Positions 9,726 to 20,466 of a stretch of DNA of 64,000 nucleotides are shown here, piece by piece; position 1 is the stretch's first letter, and every line of letters starts with the position of its first letter. The notes beneath the pieces are model-generated. The model did no database searches, was not told where the DNA came from, and was given only the letters and a program-made list of their open reading frames with translations. The DNA lies in NCBI GenBank assembly GCA_945859605.1, contig OX243824.1:32625002-32689001 (forward strand), read 5' to 3'. A program made the translations under genes and the position numbers. The stretch is from Lumbricus rubellus. Lineage: Eukaryota > Annelida > Clitellata > Crassiclitellata > Lumbricidae.

Positions 9726-10604
9726 CCCTCAGGCTACCAAGCTTTTTTGTAACACTGACTACCAAGGGGGGTGGTTACCACCCCCCTGGATTTTGGGTTT
9801 GGTTTGAGATATCATAACTTGTAATACACCAATGGATTCAGCATTCATTTCTGCACAAAATGGTATATTTAGGTTTAACTCATTCCAGCCGGAATTGTTT
9901 TGATACCTATGCTGCTAATGGGGTCACGGGTGACCCCATCCGGCGGGAAAGAGTTAAAATATATGAAAGCACCCAGAAGTTATGAATTTTTTACCGTAGG
10001 CACCCGTCGATTCCACAAAATGTATAAGACTTACTTTCGCATAAGCAAAATATTAGATTATGTGTGTTTTTAACCTAATTAATTTAATTAAAAATAGTTT
10101 ACATATAATAAAGTCCAATATTCAACTATAAAAACTAGTAATAAGTTAGTTTTAATTACAATAACAAGAAAAAAACATGTATTAGCTGCTGAAAAACGTT
10201 TACGCAGACTTATCGGTTCGCGTTGTAAAAAACCCAACATTTTCACACATTTAAATTTATTTTGAGCACTTACGGTCATCAAATGTCAAATTAATTGGTA
10301 TCCCAAAATAGCCCTACATGCCCTCTATAGAATGACATAATTTATTTCTCTTAAAACATAATTTGTGAATAATTTTTAATAGGAAAAACATGAAAATTGT
10401 ATGAAAATAAAACACCTTTATATTTTAATTTATTTTGAGCACTTCCCGTTGTCCAAAGACAACTCACTGAGCATGGAAATGTAGCCCCACATGCCCTCTA
10501 CACAATGGTATAATTTGTGTCTCTTCATGTCAAAGGACAGACAAGATACAGCCGATAATCTAAGATGGGTGGTATCCACCCCACCCCTGGTGCCTCGGTA
10601 GTGC
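9726..10604. mobile_element. TTAA-flanked piggyBac-like non-autonomous element
   Basis: TTAA occurs at 9722-9725 and 10605-10608. The left end is CCCTCAGGCTACCAAG and the inner left part has GACTACCAAGGGGGGTGG. The right end, inverted, reads GCACTACCGAGGCACC followed by GGGGTGGGGTGGATACC. The ends are only loosely similar, so the boundary rests on TTAA plus the shared ACTACC-AGG and GGTGG-TACC blocks. No transposase. A related copy lies at 175-890. Confidence 0.5.
9879..9953. mobile_element. 75-bp miniature piggyBac-like MITE
   Basis: CTCATTCCAGCCGG at 9879 pairs with CCGGCGGGAAAGAG ending at 9953 as imperfect inverted repeats, and TTAA lies on both sides (9875-9878 and 9954-9957). TTAA is the piggyBac target duplication. 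The centre forms a second hairpin GGGGTCACGGGTGACCCC. It is nested in the larger TTAA-flanked element. Confidence 0.65.
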
Positions 10605-10608
10605 TTAA

Positions 10609-11118
10609 AGTGCAAAAAAAGTGCCTGGACGCTGTATTGTAATTGGTCGTCAGTGGCGGCGCCGAAGGCGCGAAGTTGCGAGTGCCGAAGGCACGAAGCC
10701 TGTCCCGACTAGGGGGTCTGGGGGAGCGTCGTAAGCTCCCCCCAGCGAGGTCTGGGGCGGAGCCCCAGCGACCAGCACATTTTTGGCTGTGTCGACCTCA
10801 AATGGAGCCATTTTTAGGCTCTTTTTGCCAGCTAGTTGTGAACGATAAAGTCGCGAAAACTTCAAAAATAAGTGGTTTTTAGTGTCGCAAGCTACCAGGA
10901 TAACAATAAAAATCAAAATTTTATTGTAAAAGAGAATGGTTTTGTCTTGACCGTAAGCTCCCACAGAGGGGTCTGGGGCGGAGCCCCAGCGACCAGTGCA
11001 TTTTTGGCTGTGTCGACCTCAAATGGAGCCATTTTTAGCCTCTTTTTGACAGCTATTTGTGAACGATAAAGTCGCGAAAACTGCAAAAATAAGTTGTTTT
11101 TTAGTGTTGCAAGCTACC
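10609..11118. repeat. GC-rich dispersed repeat, inverted paralogue of the hAT interior at 24.8-25.25 kb
   Basis: From GGACGCTGTATTGTAATTGG through GCGCCGAAGGCGCGAAGTTG and GGGGCGGAGCCCCAGCGACC to TTTTTGGCTGTGTCGACCTC, the sequence matches the reverse complement of about 24790-25245. A unit of about 219 bp containing GTCTGGGGCGGAGCCCC is present twice (near 10754 and 10969). It ends in the assembly gap, so its right border is unknown. The hAT at 24631 shows that this module travels inside hAT-type elements. Confidence 0.75.
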
Positions 11119-11318
11119 NNNNNNNNNNNNNNNNNNNNNNNNNNNNNNNNNNNNNNNNNNNNNNNNNNNNNNNNNNNNNNNNNNNNNNNNNNNNNNNNNN
11201 NNNNNNNNNNNNNNNNNNNNNNNNNNNNNNNNNNNNNNNNNNNNNNNNNNNNNNNNNNNNNNNNNNNNNNNNNNNNNNNNNNNNNNNNNNNNNNNNNNNN
11301 NNNNNNNNNNNNNNNNNN
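11119..11318. other. Assembly gap (200 N)
   Basis: An exact run of 200 undetermined bases, a typical placeholder length. It sits in the GC-rich repeat, so true length and content are unknown. Confidence 0.99.
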
Positions 11319-11736
11319 AACATACAGAAAGACAGAGCGTTCTCAGTCTCACGGCAAGGAAGCGGGACGTGAGACTCACGCCCCTCTTCCTTGCTCACTC
11401 GTATAGCCTGCGTATTATTCCCCGTAGACCGACTCCAAACGATTGTTTGATGAGGAGAAAGAGAGGGCAACTCTTTCTCTGACTCTTTCTCCCTCTCTCC
11501 CTCTCCCCCTCTCCATCTCTCTCTGTCTTTCTCCCCCTCCTTGTGTTCCTTTATGATCCTCCCCTTCTTTCTTCATTTTCTTCAGCCGCCATCTTTTCCT
11601 TCGTCGTCGTTGTAACAGAGCAAAATATTCACTTTAGGTCATTTTGAGCGTCCTGTCAATACATTTATACGCGTGCAAGTAACTACTATAGTTTGTAGAG
11701 CCATCTGGCGAATAGTTCTGAATTTTTCCATTATAC
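11319..11736. other. Non-coding stretch with CT-rich tract
   Basis: A pyrimidine-rich tract (TCTCTCCCTCTCCCCCTC and similar) runs from about 11470 to 11550. The rest has no supported gene. It may be the 5' flank of the interrupted piggyBac element at 12650, since the CGTC element at 11741 could be nested in that element. Confidence 0.45.
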
Positions 11737-11740
11737 ATGT

Positions 11741-12587
11741 CGTCGGTTGAGAATTATAAGGCTCTATGTCCATTTTTTGAAATTTTTGAGTTATTGGTAC
11801 CATGACGTAGATCTTATTCAGGGCTATCATGTCATGTGAGAATCTAAGCTGGATCTTCAATTGTAAAAGAGATATTTACTAAATTAAAAGGCTCTATGTC
11901 CCATGCATTTCAACAGACGTCTACGCTGCAAAGTTTTCATCTTTTTTAGAATTATAAGGCTCTATGTCCAACAGCAAATAAGACCGCTGCGTTCAAGTCA
12001 CGTGATTTGAATAAATTAGGTATGCAGCAAATAAGACCGCTGCACAGAAGTCACGTGATCTCAATCTATTCATAATAATTGGACCCACGCATTCTGTACA
12101 TTGAGTGTCATAACTTTCATAAGGCTCTATGTCCAATTTTTGGGCATGGGGCTTTCTTAAACAAATTCATAAAAAATGTTTTTACGTTTTATTCACAACT
12201 TTTTTTAATGTACAATGTTACTTAATTGACAAATGAACTAAATCCGTTAGTTAAATTTGTAATATTTTCAGTATTGTTTGTGTGCTTCAATGCTGAACTT
12301 TCAAACTGGAATAAAAAATGTTCAGCCCTCGCATTGAGAATTATAAGGCTCTATGTCCAATTTTGGGGCGTGGGGCTTTCTTTAAAAAATTATTTTAAAA
12401 TATTTTAACGTTTTATTCACATAATTTTTCAATGTTCAATGTTATTTAATTGACTAATGAACTAAATTCTTTACTTACATTTGCAATATTTTCATTAGTG
12501 TTTGAGTGCTAGATTGTTGAACTTTCAAATTGCAATATCTCGGAATAGTACTTTTTGGACATAGAGCCTTATAATTCTCAACCGACG
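11741..12587. mobile_element. Non-autonomous DNA transposon, CGTC family, copy B (847 bp)
   Basis: The left end CGTCGGTTGAGAATTATAAG and its inverted partner ending at 12587 are flanked by ATGT (11737-11740 and 12588-12591). The terminal core ATAAGGCTCTATGTCC recurs inside at about 11757, 11886, 11954, 12120 and 12343 and inverted near 12555. The layout (CGTC start, GAATTATAA then GCTCTAT core, 4-bp duplication, 847 bp) mirrors the element at 6774-7621, though the flanking bases of the core differ. A ~45-bp CAGCAAATAAGACCGCTGC unit is duplicated near 11970-12050. No transposase. Confidence 0.85.
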
Positions 12588-12649
12588 ATGTAGTAGTTGC
12601 CACTGCAGCTTGTGTTTTCCGAGATGCACGTGATGGTTGCAACAGCCTA

Positions 12650-13621
12650 ATGGCGTCTCGTAAAAGATTCACAAAATCAACTAGATATGACGAATGATGA
12701 CAATTTTACTGATAATGATAGCGATCGAGATAGTGATTTCGAATAATTAGGCGACAGTGAACGAGATAGCGACGGGACGGAGGATTACGATGCACCGGTT
12801 GTGGATGCAGGTAATGACAGTTCGGATTCGGAGTCCGGTCTTGCTGCAACAGTGATTCGGACACCTCCCACACAGGTATGTGTGCCACGTGTTTGGGATG
12901 TTGTCAGCAGCAGTTACATGCCGAATATAGCCTATCTTTGCAATATAGTCATACTGCTGGACTAAAGAGTTGCATCAATGTAACGACCATGGGCGTCCGC
13001 ATAAATTTTTCTAGGGGGGCGCAAACTTTTAAATAATTGTCATATGGTCAAAATTTTATGGGTGACAGTTTCAATATCCATATTACCACGAGAGAATCCT
13101 CTAGCCTATACCTAGTAGGCCTACCTATTATTAGGTTATGCGCCCAAAGAAAGATATAAAGGTTCAACTTGTAGAACGAATCGATAATCACATTGAAAAT
13201 TGTGTTGTAACAATCACAACCAACTAATCTAAATTTATGTGCAACTATGCGAAAAAATCCAGAGGGGCGCACTTGCGCCCCCTTGCGCCCCGCTGCGGAC
13301 GCCCATGGTAACGACTGAGTTGAGTGCTATTGACTTTTTCAATTTGTTTCTTACTGAGGAAATTGTGGAGTTGACGGTAATTGAGACAAACCGATTTGCA
13401 TACTAGTTTTGGGAGATCTGTCACGACTCTCAGGACAGCACTAGGCCTACATGGACATTCTACCACCCACTGAGCGCAAGAGATCTCCATGACAAAATGC
13501 ATTGTCTGCAGAAAACGTGGAATTCGTAAAGAAACGCGTTACATGTGCGGAGCATGTGCTTCTAACCCTGCACTCTGTGTTCTGCCGTGCTTCAGGGACT
13601 ACCATGCTATTGTCAATTAAT
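12650..13621 (+). pseudogene. Broken piggyBac-type transposase
   Basis: From ATG at 12650 a frame reads 'MASRKRF' and then, after a frame break near 12676, an Asp/Ser/Glu-rich stretch ('DNDSDRDSDFE', a TAA stop, 'DSESGLAATV') typical of the acidic piggyBac transposase N-terminus. Around 13497-13621 lies the C-terminal cysteine-rich zinc-binding domain: 'CIVCRKRGIRKETRYMC', then 'CVLPCFRDYHAIVN' and a stop. The central catalytic DDD region is missing and a hAT MITE (12988-13307) sits between the halves. So it is a dead copy: frameshift, stop, internal deletion and insertion. Family call is firm from the C-terminal motif. Confidence 0.85.
12988..13307. mobile_element. hAT-like MITE, CATGGGCG family, copy 1
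   Basis: Ends CATGGGCGTCCGCA and TGCGGACGCCCATG are perfect inverted repeats, flanked by the perfect 8-bp duplication GTAACGAC (12980-12987 and 13308-13315). GC-rich GGGGCGC / GCGCCCC blocks lie just inside. 320 bp, no coding. The duplication length points to hAT, although the ends are CAT...ATG rather than CAG...CTG. Inserted in the piggyBac pseudogene. Confidence 0.9.
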
Positions 13622-14313
13622 AGTTATGATACTGTTACAGTAGAGTAGACAATAGTTTCGTACATTCAGACATATTGATAATGATCAATGTTAATTGCCG
13701 TTGCATTCCAATCTTATCACAATTTCCGATATTTGCCTCTCGCTAACGGGTTGGCGTGGGCTGGTAATCTTTTCTACCGTGGTCAAAGTGTTAAAAGGTG
13801 GTTCCAGTTATAGGATGAAAAGACCATCGTCAGAACATCACGATGTTGCGCAGTTGCGCTCTAATGTCGTAATACTCTATTATGCGTCTCTTCGTGTCTG
13901 ACACCTCCAGGCTAAAATAAATGTGTGATTGTGTGAAGAAGCCAGTGTATGTAGGGGTAAGTGGTGCAAAAGTGGCAGGGTAGGGTAAGAGTGGCATCCC
14001 CACTTTCGAAGTAAGTACTTATTTTCTGAAACCTTTACCTAGTGCGAACATAGACTATCCTTAAGTGTTATGTTTTCATAAGACAAAAATTTCCAAAAGT
14101 TGAATGGTAAAATTTTATATCATTTTTTCGATTTTTCGCGTTATTTGCAACTCTCACGAGAATCACAAATATGTTGATCACTTTCAGTATTAGGATCGCA
14201 CCATTTAAAGTTTTATTTTGTACGGTGCAAAAATGTGTGTTCTTTTCAATGCTATAAGTTTTAAGAAATTAGGCAACGCATTAATGCTGATAGATCCTCG
14301 CAATTATGAGCAC
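13622..14313. other. Non-coding stretch, nothing recognised
   Basis: No gene is supported. It probably includes the 3' part of the decayed piggyBac element but no end with TTAA was convincingly found. Confidence 0.45.
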
Positions 14314-14602
14314 CATGGGCGTCCGCAGCGGGGCGCAAGGGGGCGCAAGTGCGCCCCCCTGGATTTTCGCAAAGTTGCACATAAATTTAGATTATTTAGT
14401 TGCGATTTTGCGATTTTCAATGTGATTATCGATTCGTTCTACAAGTTGAACCTATATAATCTGTGGGCGCATAACGTATAGGTAGGTTATAGGATTCTCT
14501 CGTGGTAATATGGAAATTCAAACTGTCATCCATTAAATTTAGACCATCTGACAATTATTTAAAAGTTTGCGCCCCCCTAAAAAATTCCTGCGGACGCCCA
14601 TG
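14314..14602. mobile_element. hAT-like MITE, CATGGGCG family, copy 2
   Basis: Ends CATGGGCGTCCGCA and TGCGGACGCCCATG again, flanked by a perfect 8-bp duplication ATGAGCAC (14306-14313 and 14603-14610). It is in the opposite orientation to copy 1: the GGGGCGCAAGGGGGCGC block is at the left end here. The interior (AATCTAAATTTATGTGCAAC-type sequence, inverted) matches copy 1. 289 bp. Confidence 0.9.
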
Positions 14603-15142
14603 ATGAGCACCAAACTCGGGGCAAAAGTAGCACTGTATGCCTCTCTTGCCCCCGTTTTACGTGCCACTATTGCCCCATTACTGACACTTTTGCCCCAGCG
14701 GTATGCCAGTTCTGCCCCAGCGGTATGCCAGTTCTGCCCCAGCGGTATGCTATGCAGTTTTCCCACAGGTAGCCTACTGGTATATTCTATTAATTGGCGT
14801 TGTGCATAATGTACTAAGTGGTTATTTAAAAGCGTAAAACTCGGCGAAAACTCACACTGTCGAAGTATTGTGCCATGCCATGAAAATGGTGGCTAGTTGA
14901 GATTTTTTGAAATTCCAGGCAATGATAAAGCATGGAATTTCAAGCTATTGACCTACGCCGATAGCATCCTGACTTTGTGCATGCCTATAGGCCTATTGGC
15001 GTTTCAATAAAGCGTCGGTACATGTGTGTGTGACTTGGAGATCTGCTAGACCCGTGCAGGATGAAGTGAAGATGGTAGCCAACGTTAGGTAAGAATCGGC
15101 CAATGACAGAGGACGATCAGACAAGCAAAATTTAAGAAACTT
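14603..15142. other. Non-coding stretch with a short tandem repeat
   Basis: A 22-bp unit containing GCCCCAGCGGTATGCCAGTT is repeated about 2.5 times at 14690-14750. No gene recognised in the rest. Confidence 0.6.
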
Positions 15143-15945
15143 CAACAAAATATTCATTCATTGCCTCTTCAAGGAGACTACTCCGAGGCGCTCCAAACTT
15201 CAACGCAGCCAAATAAAACTGCCTTAAGATGTGAGAGGAAAGCCTGAGAATGACTTTTAGAAAGGAAGCAGAGTGTCAGAGGAAGGCCATTCCAGGTTGA
15301 CGGCCCTAACACCGTGAAAGCATGGTTCTGCATATATAGTGTATAGTGGAAGTAGGCTAAGCCACGAGCAAAGACTGAGAACAGACTTTTCAATCGAATG
15401 ATGGAGCGGAACTGGCGAGCACTGAGAGTAGGGTTACAGAGCTCACAAAGGTAGGAAGGAGCAAGGCCTAGCAGGTAGCGCCAGATTAGAGATCCTATTC
15501 TCAATTTGCTGCTAGACAGGAAGGTAGGCTATAGGCCTAGTTGAGAACGTTACGCATACAACAACTGGAAATAATGACTGAATTTGGGAATGCGGCCAAT
15601 ATGGCGGGCTGCAGAGAACAAGACGCGATCAGGGCAGCTCATGCAGGCACTCCTCTGTGCTTTTTAGCCTCAGGCAAACATAGACAGAGCAGCAGTAGTC
15701 AAGTCTGGTGGTAACGAAAGAATGGACACGGATAGCAGCAACAATAGGAGTAAGCGAGCGAGCAACAGTGCGCAGTTGACGCAGTTGATAATAACAAACA
15801 CGCAGTGATTGTGTGAAGCACAATTGAGCTCTTGCCCAGAGCAAGTCACGGACTTTGGTTGAGAAGACAACATGAGGAAAGGCAGCACCAATAGCCCATA
15901 TACAGTAGCAACTTTAAAGCAGGACACGAAGGTGAAAAGGTTGTA
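15143..15945 (-). pseudogene. L2/CR1-like LINE, reverse transcriptase C-terminal part and 3' end
   Basis: On the minus strand two frames read characteristic LINE blocks in order: 'YYQLRQLRTVARSLTP', 'VHSFVTTRLDYCCSVY' (reverse-transcriptase thumb region) at about 15840-15690, then 'APSYLCELC', 'HAFTVLGPSTWNGLPLTL' near the C-terminus at 15300-15240. It ends with 'WSASE' and the tail GAGCGCCTCGGAGTAG ... CTTGAAGAGGC, shared with other LINE and SINE tails here. Stops and frame changes show it is dead. The catalytic YxDD part is absent. Confidence 0.85.
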
Positions 15946-16174
15946 AAGGCTTATGATGAAAAGAAAACTTGGAACATCACCAAAATTCAGAAAATCAATG
16001 CAAAGCTCAATTCGACCAGGAAAACCAAAGCTTCGTGCTCAACGTGTGTGCTGTCTTGAGGAACCTGCGAGCACTAACAACTGAAAAGTCAAAACACAGG
16101 ATAGTGATATGAATATTAAGGTAGCACCTACCTTTGAAAAAAGTAATATAAAAGTATAAACTGCACATATTTTT

Positions 16175-16672
16175 GTGCGATTATCCTCCCTTCAGTCAGT
16201 TATGAACTCGGCAGCCAGACTCATTGCTCGTCTACCTCGCTATTCTCACATTTCTACCTACATGACTGATGTTCTTCACTGGCTTCCCATTACCTCTCGT
16301 ATACAATTCAAGATACTGCTCTTAGTTTCGAAAACTCAAACTGGACAAGCTCCCAAATACCTTTGTGACTTGATGCATAAACCCCTCTCTGCAGTCTCTT
16401 CGCGGCCTCTCCGGTCTGCTGATCGACTTGATTTAATGGTTCCAAGGACAAGGACTGCCATGGCCCAACATCGTGCCTTTGCCATTGTAGGCCCTTCTAT
16501 GTGGAATGACCTCCCTCCCACTATCCGTAGTAAGATCTTATTGGGGGTATCATCCTCAGCCCTTCGTTACTTGAAGTTTTTTTTATTTCCTCGGGGCTGT
16601 CACGCTGAAAGCGCCTCTGAATAGCTAGTCTGTAAGAGGCGCTTTATAAATGCTCGTATACAATACAATACA
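16175..16672 (+). pseudogene. L2/CR1-like LINE, 5'-truncated 3' fragment
   Basis: A frame of about 149 codons reads the ORF2 C-terminus: 'VMNSAARLIARL', 'LHWLPITSRIQFKILLL', 'APKYLCDLM', 'AFAIVGPSMWNDLPPTIR' and terminal 'AESASE'. It ends with the tail AAAGCGCCTCTGAATAG ... GAGGCGCTTTATAAATGC and a short (ATACA)n tail at 16660-16678. It starts abruptly near 16180, as usual for LINEs truncated on reverse transcription. The open frame is intact for its length, so insertion is fairly recent. Confidence 0.88.
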
Positions 16673-16678
16673 ATACAA

Positions 16679-17813
16679 TTTTTCTGTGACGAAATTGAGA
16701 TAAGTGACGAGAGAGAAAGAGAGAAACTGTTCCTTTCTGGTCCTTCCAACAAAAGTAAACATGATAGGATACCAATGGGTCTTATCTCATCTTCCCCCAT
16801 GAGGACATTCAGCACAGTGATGTCACTGACTCTCAGCCTATCATGCCTATGTGCTCAATGATTGCTCATCTGCGAAGAAATTCAGAAAGTGATGACACAC
16901 TCAGCTTATCATCATGCACCTGTGAAGAAATTCAGGCAAGTAGAGCAGTGTTTAGCAATAAAGTTTCTTCATGTAGCCTAAAGGCTTGATGTCTAGTTCT
17001 CTTGTTCAGAAAAGCCATCGCCGGGTTCTTCTGCCTACTGCTGCTGGCAAGCATAAAAGAAAGAGCGAATATTTAACAATGCTTCGTGAAGGCAAGTGCG
17101 TGCAAAGCAAGTCTATAGAGGAAACGTGCATAAGATGGAGCAAAGATGGGGGCTACCTTCTGCGATGGCAGGTACCGAAAATGGAATGACAATGGAAGCC
17201 GAGAAATACAAAAATACATTTAAAACGCATAAAATTAAAAATCACAATAGACTTATTTCTTGTGTGCTTTTGTCTTTGTTGTTTACTGACTAAGACCTTT
17301 GTTTAGATATCAGAAAATATTTAGCTTTGTTGTAATTTTGGCGATTCAAGCTTGATACAGAGTGTCAATTCTTTAGATTGCATAACAAAACCGATACTTG
17401 AGAGATTTCATGGAAGGTATCTTCTCATCACATTATGCATTGCTGTGTGCAATTGTTTTATTTAATATGCAAGGCATAAATTCCTGCTTATTGTTGTACA
17501 GCAAAATTGTTGAATACGTAGCCTATGTTACTGTCTCTGGGGGTACGAAGGGCATGCCAGTATTGCCCCCAACTAGGGGTAAAAGTGGCATGATATTCAT
17601 GCCCCACATGGTGGGGCAAGAGTGGCCTTTTGGATGCCTCCGCCCCAAGCTAGATTGTGATTACGAAATCGTATCTAGTTGCAATTTAAGCAACTTTATG
17701 GATGCACCGATGATCTACCTACACTACAAAACAAATTTTGTCTAGATATGTTGAAAATTACATATTTTATTCAACTTTTTATGACTTTATGCCACACTTG
17801 CCCCCACCTCCCC
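16679..17813. other. Non-coding stretch, nothing recognised
   Basis: No supported gene, RNA or repeat apart from scattered simple sequence. Confidence 0.45.
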
Positions 17814-17856
17814 TATGTATGTATGTATGTATGTATGTATGTATGTATGTATGTAT
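17814..17856. repeat. (GTAT)n / (CATA)n tail of SINE
   Basis: Eleven tetranucleotide units directly at the 3' end of the minus-strand SINE that follows. On that strand the tail reads (ACAT)n. Confidence 0.9.
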
Positions 17857-18069
17857 GTGCACTTGTTATAGCGCCCCTTCAAGCTCTCTCTACTCAGAGG
17901 CGCTCCCGATGCAGAGCGGACACTGCATCGGAGTTTCACGCCGAAGCGCCGAGCATTGAGCAATTGTAAGTGAAGGACTTGCTCAAGGTCCTTACGCGGG
18001 GAGGTGGATTCGAACCTCGGACCTTCCGGCTCCAAGGCAACGACGCCACCACTAGACCACCGCGCCCCA
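17857..18069 (-). mobile_element. tRNA-derived SINE, full-length copy
   Basis: On the minus strand: A box TGGTCTAGTGG (18059-18049), B box GGTTCGAATCC (18016-18006), then the same body and 3' end (GGAGCGCCTCTGAGTAG, GGGGCGCTATAACAAGTGC) as at 8611-8830, and an (ACAT)n tail. Both promoter boxes are exact consensus matches. Confidence 0.92.
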
Positions 18070-18220
18070 CAGTGCTATGTTCTTGGTTGCTATTGATGAC
18101 AATGGCTTTGTGGTCACTGCTCATACAAGAGGTGACCACACAGCAGACCTGGTCTGTTGGTAAAGAACATGTCGAGTCTACTATAATTTCGGGCATTGTC
18201 AGATATCATCTGCTTTTAGT

Positions 18221-18365
18221 CAGGGTGAGAATTGCCGGGGGGGTTGGGGGGTTCAACCCCCCCAGTCATTTTTAGAGTCCCATGTTAAAGTACGTTTTTC
18301 ATACCCCAATTTCAAGTTTATCATAGGCCAACCCCCCCAGTTATTTTTCCACAATTCTCATACTG
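18221..18365. mobile_element. hAT-like MITE (145 bp)
   Basis: Ends CAGGGTGAGAATTG and CAATTCTCATACTG are imperfect inverted repeats, with poly-G and poly-C blocks inside (GGGGGGGTTGGGGGG; CCAACCCCCCCAG). The flanks CTTTTAGT (18213-18220) and CTCTTAGT (18366-18373) match at 7 of 8 positions, a decayed 8-bp duplication. Confidence 0.75.
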
Positions 18366-18522
18366 CTCTTAGTGAGGACGTTTAGCTCGTGCATTGTGCA
18401 AACTGTGGATAAAAGCAACAAACTTTTTTGCATTGAAGAAAAACATATTTTAAGACTTTTCAGCCAGAGGCATCAATTAATTCGATCCGGAACATAACTA
18501 AAAAATTAGTAAAATGTCCTCT

Positions 18523-18715
18523 CTCTCTTGATCTCTCTCTCTGTCTGTTTCTCTCTCTCTCTCTTTCTCTGTCTGTCAGTCTATCTCCGTGTCTCTCATT
18601 GCTTGTCTGTTTGTCGATTGCTATCTACCTATCTCTGTTTCTTTGTCTGTTTGCCTGTCTGTCTGTCTATCTGTCTATTTGTCTGCCAGTCTGACTATTT
18701 TTGTCTGTCTCTCAA
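18523..18715. repeat. CT / TCTG-rich simple sequence
   Basis: Runs of TCTCTCTC and TCTGTCTG variants. Frames rich in Leu, Ser, Cys and Val through it are artefacts. Confidence 0.85.
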
Positions 18716-20466
18716 CGGTACCTGTAAAGTGGCGTTCAGAGACATGTGTCCTTTATAAGTCACTGCAATACAATACAGTACAACTGCAATTTTATATCGC
18801 CTTTGTTACAAAGCGACACATCTGGAACTAACATGGAGCCCATGAATTTCAACCAATCACAGCGCGAGTTTCTCGTTACCATTGAATGCCGAACTCTCAG
18901 TAATAGAAGGCTCTGTTACAGACCATTCACTTCACCATTTACAATGTCGTCCAAGTGTAAGCGTTTGATCTTCAGCCATGCATCGGTTACAGCCCATACG
19001 TCAACGCCATACTTATTAGGGCTCAAGGTCTACGTATAGCTGCTCAATGTGCGGCGTTGTTTTTAAATAATTTATGTGCATTAATTAGGTTGGCCTAGAC
19101 CTTTAAACAAACTGATTCAGTAGGAGATTTATTGAGTTGAGTTTCGAAAACACGGCCATAGCCGACTTGGCTGTCAGTAGATGTGGTCCGTCTGTGGGTA
19201 GCAAGAGGACTCAAAAAGGTTGGGCTGCATGGTGTCACGGCATATTCTATTTCCCCATAAAGCTGTCCGGGCGATGAATTAATCTATCCCAACGAATGGA
19301 ATATACCGGCGGGGGGGATAAACCCCTCTATCCCAATAATTGAGAAATGCATGTAATTGAAAAATGTACCGTACGCTGCAATCTAAATTTAAAGTGACTC
19401 CAATTATTGTTTGAAGTGCATGTCCTAAGCAGTGTTCAGAGTGAGGCAATGCCAATTTATTTAGTGATTCTAAGTGTTCTCAAGACAGTGTTCTAAATGT
19501 TCTAAGTGCTCTAAAACTAAAGCGAACACAATTATCTAGTTGTACTACACATACCTGTTGGTGTCATTGTTCATAACAAAGCAGAAGAAAATTAATTTGC
19601 CAAAATAAATACACGCGGATGTGACTTTTCAACTTCACATTTTCAGGGGAATACGTTTAATACGGGCATATTCTATGTCGTGATGTCTTTCCTCCGCCCT
19701 GCGAGCGACTGGCTCAGTCAGTTGACTCATTTTGAATTTTTTCAACACCTCTTCATCCGAGGGGATACAATTAATACGGTATACTCTATTGGTGACACCG
19801 GCGCAACTCGCTGCCCTGAGATGATTTGACTGGCCGCTGAACGCAGATTGGCCTGGCTGATCGGTGTAGGCGACTGGTTATAAGATAACCACCCAAGGTT
19901 CTTTGAATAACCACCGGTTTCAGTCTGATAAGCCGGTGGTGGCGGCTTGCCATAACGGTAAAGCCGTAAGGCGAGTGTAATAGACAATCACGCAGATCAT
20001 TCAGCCTCAGACGAATATTACTATTCAACCTGATGTTAGCAATTTCCATATGAAACCAACTTCGCCAGTTCTGCAATCTGCATGCCAAGACGTAATAATT
20101 ATAGCTAGAAAACGAGGGGAAACACTGAAAACGTTCAACTCAACGCAAAGGCAGTGAAGGGCACGTCGACCATCAGGCCGGACTTGAACTCTCGCTCACA
20201 TTTGAGGTAACAATATTATTATCGTACTCGTAATCTCGAGACTTCTACAATCTACAGCGCCCACAAAAGCGAAGTCGCGGGAACCAGCTTATTCACAGGC
20301 GCTTAATCAAAACAAAATCGATAGGCAGCGGGTCAAGTCCAGAGAGTCAGGCAGGCAGACAGATGGACGGCTAAGGTGGGTGATGTTTAGAGTTGAAATG
20401 ACGAGGGATGTGAGGAGAATCGGAAGAATCAGAATAGGATTTGTGAAAGAGCAATGTTTTCAGTTT
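18716..20466. other. Non-coding stretch, nothing recognised
   Basis: No gene supported. Near 19640-19800 a phrase GGGGAATACGTTTAATACGG / GGGGATACAATTAATACGG occurs twice, followed by ATATTCTAT/ATACTCTAT, suggesting a short diverged tandem duplication. Confidence 0.45.

Noticed and set aside
18528..18831. Cys/Leu/Ser-rich frames near 18.6 kb as secreted proteins
   Set aside because: They translate the TCTC/TCTG simple sequence.
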